Made by a program: the position numbers and the translations under genes
Origin: Opitutales bacterium
GTDB taxonomy: Bacteria; Verrucomicrobiota; Verrucomicrobiia; Opitutales; T3Sed10-336
Direction: 5' to 3'
DNA: 9,529 nucleotides
NCBI GenBank assembly: GCA_007132315.1
Contig: SLOW01000092.1
Span: 1 to 9,529 of the forward strand
Notes under the pieces: generated by a model
What the model saw: only the letters and a program-made list of their open reading frames with translations
Told to the model about the DNA's origin: nothing
Database searches by the model: none
Shown here: positions 6,166-9,529 of the stretch, piece by piece
Position numbering within the stretch: the first letter of the stretch is position 1
How the letters are laid out: the number at the start of each line of letters is the position of its first letter

Positions 6166-6960
6166 ATGACAAGCACTAGCAACGACCAATCGCAGAGACA
6201 ACAACGTATCGTCGTGGTAACCCCGGTTTACCGCGACACGGATCGACTGGCAGCGTTCGGACCTTCGCTGGCCCGCACATTCGCCGGATCCCGTCTGCCC
6301 ATTCGCTGGGTGATCGCGGACGACGGTTCCGGCGACGCGGAAAGCGCCCGTGTGCGCGCTCTGGCCGACTTGTTTCGCGAGGTTTTTCCCTACATCGAGG
6401 TCTTCGAAAAAGGCGAGCACCTCGGCAAGGGAGGAACGGTCCGCAGCGCCTGGGAGGCTTATTCCGAGGCAAGCTGGCTGGGCTTCCTCGACGCCGACGG
6501 AAGCGTAGGAGCGGAGTCGCTGCTAAACCTTATCCATCGCGCTCTGGAAGCGGGCCCGGGACACGCGGTCGTTGCGTCGCGCCGGAAAGATCGCGCGACG
6601 ACCGTGGTGCAGAAGCCCTTTCGCAAGTTGACCCACCGGACCTTCGCGACCTTCGCGCGCAATCTACTCAGCCTGCCCGTGCACGACGTTCAGTGCGGCG
6701 CCAAAATCGTGGAAGGAACCGCCTTCCGGAGCATTGCACCGCTGTTACGCGAAAACGGATTCGCCTTCGATGGCGAACTCCTGCTCGCCCTGCACCGCCA
6801 CGGGGTGGACCTGATTGAGATCCCGGTGGATTGGGCGGAAAAGTCGGGCGGATCCGTGCGCCCGTTCGCGGTCATTCTACCCATGGCCCGGGCCATTCTG
6901 CGGGTACGGAAACGAGCGCGGCGCGGATGCTACGATCCGGCCGAGCCGAAAAATGAATGA
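6166..6960 (+). CDS. GT2 glycosyltransferase, polyprenyl/dolichyl-phosphate sugar synthase-like
   Basis: This 264-residue GT-A fold enzyme resembles dolichyl-phosphate glucose or mannose synthases, which move a sugar from a nucleotide sugar to polyprenyl phosphate at the cytoplasmic membrane face. It shows VVVTPVYRD (16-24), VIADDGSGD (49-57), a metal-binding LDADGS (108-113), and the family's VASRRKDR...FRKLTHRTFATFARNLL block (about 136-168). HDVQCGAKIV (173-182) and EIPVDW follow. No membrane helix is present, so this is the soluble, peripheral type without a C-terminal anchor; a basic RVRKRARRG tail may touch the membrane. The ATG at 6166 follows a weak GAGA. It is divergent from the GT-C enzyme and could supply its lipid-linked donor. 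The sugar and the exact lipid cannot be read from the sequence. Confidence 0.88.
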   Translation: MTSTSNDQSQRQQRIVVVTPVYRDTDRLAAFGPSLARTFAGSRLPIRWVIADDGSGDAESARVRALADLFREVFPYIEVFEKGEHLGKGGTVRSAWEAYSEASWLGFLDADGSVGAESLLNLIHRALEAGPGHAVVASRRKDRATTVVQKPFRKLTHRTFATFARNLLSLPVHDVQCGAKIVEGTAFRSIAPLLRENGFAFDGELLLALHRHGVDLIEIPVDWAEKSGGSVRPFAVILPMARAILRVRKRARRGCYDPAEPKNE

Positions 6961-6979
6961 GCTTTTCGGTAGCCGAAAA
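6946..6979. terminator. Alternative hairpins between convergent genes (possible weak terminator)
   Basis: CCGAAAA (6946-6952), TTTTCGG (6963-6969) and CCGAAAA (6973-6979) can form either of two 7-bp hairpins, with 10-base or 3-base loops. They straddle the stop of the GT2 gene and lie before the convergent lipoprotein gene end. There is no T-tract after either stem, so intrinsic termination is uncertain. Confidence 0.3.
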
Positions 6980-7020
6980 AGTCATTCTCCCGACCACCTC
7001 CGTCGAGTGCGGGCGCGAAA

Positions 7021-7737
7021 TCAGGATCCGGCGGGAATTCCGAAGACCTGGACTTCGATGTAGTGGTTCATCTCGTTGGCCGTATTGCCGTCGCTGTAAA
7101 GGCGAACGTAGCGTCCGTTCACGCCGTCCACGCGGATGGGCTTGCCGTAGCGGCTTTCCAGGTAGGGACGATCCCGGCCCCGGCCCAGGCCGAGGTTGTT
7201 TTCATAATCGTTGTTGAAGACGGTCGTCACGCCACTCTCAAAGTTCTCGTCGTTGGAAATCTGGATGACGACCGACCGGTAGGCGCGTTCCTGGCGGTGA
7301 TAATGCCAGACCCAGATGCCGTGAATCTCGTGCTCCGCCTCCAAATCGATCTGCACCCACTGAGGCCCCGGCATCAACTCGACATAATACCCTTCGCCCG
7401 CTCGCTTGTTGCCGTCGGTGATGTAGGACAAATCGCCGATGATCGGAAAATCATCGCTCGAAGTGACCGGCTTCTCCCGGGAAACGATTTCCGCTCCCGC
7501 CGGAAAACGCAGCGACGGCGGCCGCTGGGGCACGCCTTCGACGTTGGCCAATTCGCCCTCCTCGGGCGTACCCTCGATTTGCTCGGGCGGGAAGTCCGGC
7601 TGGTGAAGGACCTGACCTGCCTCCGGCTCTCCTCCAGCGCCTTCCGCGCGCTCGGTCCCGTTGCCGGGCTCTGCGCAGCCGCTCAATAAAGCAAGGGAAA
7701 CTCCCGAAAGTAAAACAACAAAACTAATGTTTTTCAT
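7021..7737 (-). CDS. Lipoprotein with F5/8 type C (discoidin) domain
   Basis: This 238-residue protein begins MKNISFVVLLSGVSLALLSGC, a lipoprotein signal with lipobox LSGC and Cys21 as the likely lipidated residue. A Gly/Glu/Pro-rich linker (about 22-75) follows. Residues about 95-235 look like a discoidin/F5-8 type C beta-sandwich: SYITDGNK, QWVQIDLEAEHEIHGIWVWH, VVIQISNDENF and VNGRYVRLYSDGN before a terminal IEVQVFGIP. Such domains usually bind sugars or cell-surface ligands; no enzyme domain is present. It is the last gene of the operon, 14 bases after the Gfo/Idh/MocA oxidoreductase. I chose the ATG at 7737 because it gives a normal signal peptide; a TTG at 7755 that overlaps the previous stop would add six residues. 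No clear Shine-Dalgarno is seen. Ligand unknown. Confidence 0.82.
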   Translation of the reverse strand: MKNISFVVLLSGVSLALLSGCAEPGNGTERAEGAGGEPEAGQVLHQPDFPPEQIEGTPEEGELANVEGVPQRPPSLRFPAGAEIVSREKPVTSSDDFPIIGDLSYITDGNKRAGEGYYVELMPGPQWVQIDLEAEHEIHGIWVWHYHRQERAYRSVVIQISNDENFESGVTTVFNNDYENNLGLGRGRDRPYLESRYGKPIRVDGVNGRYVRLYSDGNTANEMNHYIEVQVFGIPAGS

Positions 7738-7751
7738 GAAATTCAAGATGA

Positions 7752-9134
7752 TCAATATTCCGCAGTCCGCGCCCCTTCCACCGTGAGGTGTTCGTCGGTG
7801 AATCGAATGTATTCCCGGCTGTCCGCGGCCGGATTCACCCAGAAAATGGGTGCCTCCGACTCGAAGGCGGCACGGGCGTCACAATTCAACGTCGCGCGTC
7901 CGCGCAGACTGTCAAAGAAATTCTCGAGGTGCGGCTGGTGAACCGGTTTGTTCAGGACCCCGGGCAGATCGTACTTTTCCAGGGGCGGGCTCTCGTAGGA
8001 GGCCACGGCGTCGTCGGCGTCGGCCGGAGCCGACGCGGCGACCCGGCGCAGCAGGTTTCGCCGCACCAGCGGATCCCAGCTCGGCGCTCCGGACTCCCGG
8101 TAAATATCGGTGAACTGGCGTTGTTCGGAGATTTGGACGGTCCCTTCCGTCCCCATGAACGCCTCGTAATACCCACCACCAGCGCTCGTCCCGGTGAGCA
8201 CCTGGTAAAACGCCCGCACCGGCCCGTGTAACGGTGTGTCGTACTCGAAAATGGCCATCACGTTGTCGAAGTGCTCGCGATCACGGAAATGATTCCGGCC
8301 ACCGGAGGCGACCACGGATTTTGGCGTGTCCTCGAGGAACCAGTTGTAAATATCGATCTGGTGAGCGCCGAGATCAGAAATCGGTCCGCCGGAAAGATCC
8401 CGGTACCAGCGCCAGTTCAGGAACTGGTGGGCGTCGGCGAACCCGTATTTGCGCAGAACCTCCCGGTCGGGTAAAATCGTCTCCCGCACATCGATATCCT
8501 GCGAGGCCGAAACGGAACGGTTCCACTGTCCGTTAATATTCTGAATGTCACCACAGATCCGGTTCTTGCGGATAAGTTCCTGCATCGTAAACCGGTACCT
8601 AGGATTGGACCGGCGCTGGTGATTGATCTGGCAAAGCTTGCCCGTGCTCTCGGCCGTGCGGACCATAGAACGGGCATCTTCGATGGTGTGGGCCATCATT
8701 TTCTCGCAGAAGACGTGCCGGCCGGCCTCCAGACTCCAGTTGGTATGGCGGGCGTGCCAAAAATCGGGCGTGGCAACGATCACGGCGTCGAGGTCGGTCT
8801 CCTCGTTCAGCATTTCCTCCGCGTCGAAATAGCGATTGGGTGAGTAACCGAAGGTGGCTCGAATGCGACCGAAAGCGCCTCCCACCCGGTCCTGCATGAT
8901 GTCGCACACCGCCTGGTAATGGATGCCGGGAATATTTCGCATGGCCGAAAACAGCACCTGCTGCTGGGCGCCGCACCCGATGAAGCCGACCTTGATCTCG
9001 TCCGACGGCGCGTTGCGCGCCTGGGAGCTGAGGACCGAGGGCGCCCCGAAAAACAACCCCGCGCCCGCCAGAGCCCCGCTCTGCAGGAAGCGGCGGCGGC
9101 TGATGGGTTGTGATTTTGAATTCTTCTCTTTCAT
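7752..9134 (-). CDS. Tat-exported Gfo/Idh/MocA-family oxidoreductase
   Basis: This is a 460-residue NAD(P)-dependent sugar or polyol oxidoreductase family member with a twin-arginine signal, SRRRFLQSGALAGAGLFFG (12-30), so it probably acts folded in the periplasm. The Rossmann start is VGFIGCGAQQQ (49-59). VIVATPDFWHARHTNWSLEAG (118-138) follows, then CEKMMAHT (143-150). In most relatives that motif is EKP; here Pro is replaced by Met, while the catalytic-type Lys145 stays. The active-site segment is ISDLGAHQIDIYNWF (252-266) with Asp254, His258 and Asp261. Start choice: the ATG at 9134 has AAGGTG six bases upstream and puts the twin arginines near the N-terminus. An alternative ATG at 9173 overlaps the upstream stop (TAATG) and adds 13 residues. 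Exported members of this family are common in Planctomycetota and Verrucomicrobiota; the substrate is unknown. Confidence 0.88.
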   Translation of the reverse strand: MKEKNSKSQPISRRRFLQSGALAGAGLFFGAPSVLSSQARNAPSDEIKVGFIGCGAQQQVLFSAMRNIPGIHYQAVCDIMQDRVGGAFGRIRATFGYSPNRYFDAEEMLNEETDLDAVIVATPDFWHARHTNWSLEAGRHVFCEKMMAHTIEDARSMVRTAESTGKLCQINHQRRSNPRYRFTMQELIRKNRICGDIQNINGQWNRSVSASQDIDVRETILPDREVLRKYGFADAHQFLNWRWYRDLSGGPISDLGAHQIDIYNWFLEDTPKSVVASGGRNHFRDREHFDNVMAIFEYDTPLHGPVRAFYQVLTGTSAGGGYYEAFMGTEGTVQISEQRQFTDIYRESGAPSWDPLVRRNLLRRVAASAPADADDAVASYESPPLEKYDLPGVLNKPVHQPHLENFFDSLRGRATLNCDARAAFESEAPIFWVNPAADSREYIRFTDEHLTVEGARTAEY

Positions 9135-9172
9135 CGATAACACCTTGGCGCTCGAGATCTGGCGTTTGGACA

Positions 9173-9529
9173 TTAGAACGACTTCATTACACTTAATCGA
9201 TTATAGCGCACATGCAACAACGCCGCCGCGATTAAGAGAATGTGAATCCCCAGCCAGGCTATGCCCGCGTCTTGTCCGAGAAGGATGAGGCCGAACGTCA
9301 AGCCGGTGTATATCAGGCCCATGGCAAAGAGCGAACTCCGCAGAGCAATCCCCAGCAGAACCGTTATTCCCAGCACGATCAGCAGCGGACCGAGCAATTT
9401 GTCGAAGAGCGACAAAGCGAACGCCGGCATGAGCGGTTCGACAAGGAGACGATCATACATCGACTCGGGAACGCTCTGGAAATGCTCGAAACCGTACACC
9501 TTTTCCGTATCGGTATCGACCAGGCCGTA
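9173..9529 (-). CDS. DoxX-like small membrane protein, 5' end off the window
   Basis: The frame is open from the right edge for 118 codons to the TAA at 9173-9175, so the N-terminus is missing. A GTG at 9499 lies inside the frame but has no ribosome site of its own. After an N-terminal soluble segment (VYGFEHFQSVPESMYDRLL), three hydrophobic segments are visible: LLGPLLIVLGITVLLGIAL, LFAMGLIYTGLTFGLILLG and WLGIHILLIAAALLHV. The order and the terminal ALLHVRYNRL resemble DoxX-family proteins, whose biochemical role is poorly known. It overlaps a possible start of the oxidoreductase gene (TAATG), so the three genes are likely one operon. Family call is tentative. Confidence 0.65.
   Translation of the reverse strand, partial: YGLVDTDTEKVYGFEHFQSVPESMYDRLLVEPLMPAFALSLFDKLLGPLLIVLGITVLLGIALRSSLFAMGLIYTGLTFGLILLGQDAGIAWLGIHILLIAAALLHVRYNRLSVMKSF

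Noticed and set aside
6094..6420. Upstream extension of the GT-C frame
   Set aside because: It overlaps the divergent GT2 gene and is hydrophilic; the ATG at 6093 directly precedes the first membrane helix.

Overview
The window looks like the chromosome of a GC-rich, Gram-negative environmental bacterium. It carries a Tat-exported Gfo/Idh/MocA oxidoreductase, a discoidin-type lipoprotein, an Agl23-like (TIGR03663) GT-C glycosyltransferase and a polyprenyl-phosphate glycosyltransferase, and its Shine-Dalgarno sites are weak or absent. This combination suggests the Verrucomicrobiota/Planctomycetota group, perhaps Verrucomicrobiota. That placement is inference from gene content; no rRNA or marker gene is present.

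Region A (1-1492) is visibly AT-richer and appears to be one end of an integrative element lying against the 3' end of a tRNA-Ser(CGA) gene (1493-1580, minus strand). It encodes, leftward, an excisionase-type helix-turn-helix protein and then a large replication protein that runs off the left edge. The visible 316 residues of the latter include an archaeo-eukaryotic-primase (AEP/VirE_N-like) domain. The 266-base control region before these genes holds a good sigma70-type promoter with a perfect 15-bp palindrome filling its spacer, several degenerate repeats about 21-22 bp apart, and an 11-bp tandem repeat. No integrase is visible, so it must lie outside the window if the element has one.

Region B (1581-3645) returns to GC-rich chromosome: an unrecognised 130-residue protein on the minus strand, divergent from a Glu/Leu/Phe/Val-type glutamate dehydrogenase.

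Region C (3686-6960) has a minus-strand pair, a GT-C membrane glycosyltransferase of the Agl23/TIGR03663 type and an ApbE FAD:protein FMN transferase, joined by a 4-base ATGA overlap. Divergent from them across 72 bases is a GT2 enzyme like dolichyl-phosphate glucose/mannose synthases. The GT2 probably charges a polyprenyl phosphate with sugar in the cytoplasm, and the GT-C enzyme may use that lipid-linked sugar on the other side of the membrane.

Region D (7021-9529) is a minus-strand envelope operon: a DoxX-like membrane protein cut by the right edge, a Tat-signal Gfo/Idh/MocA oxidoreductase, and a small lipoprotein with an F5/8 type C (discoidin) domain.
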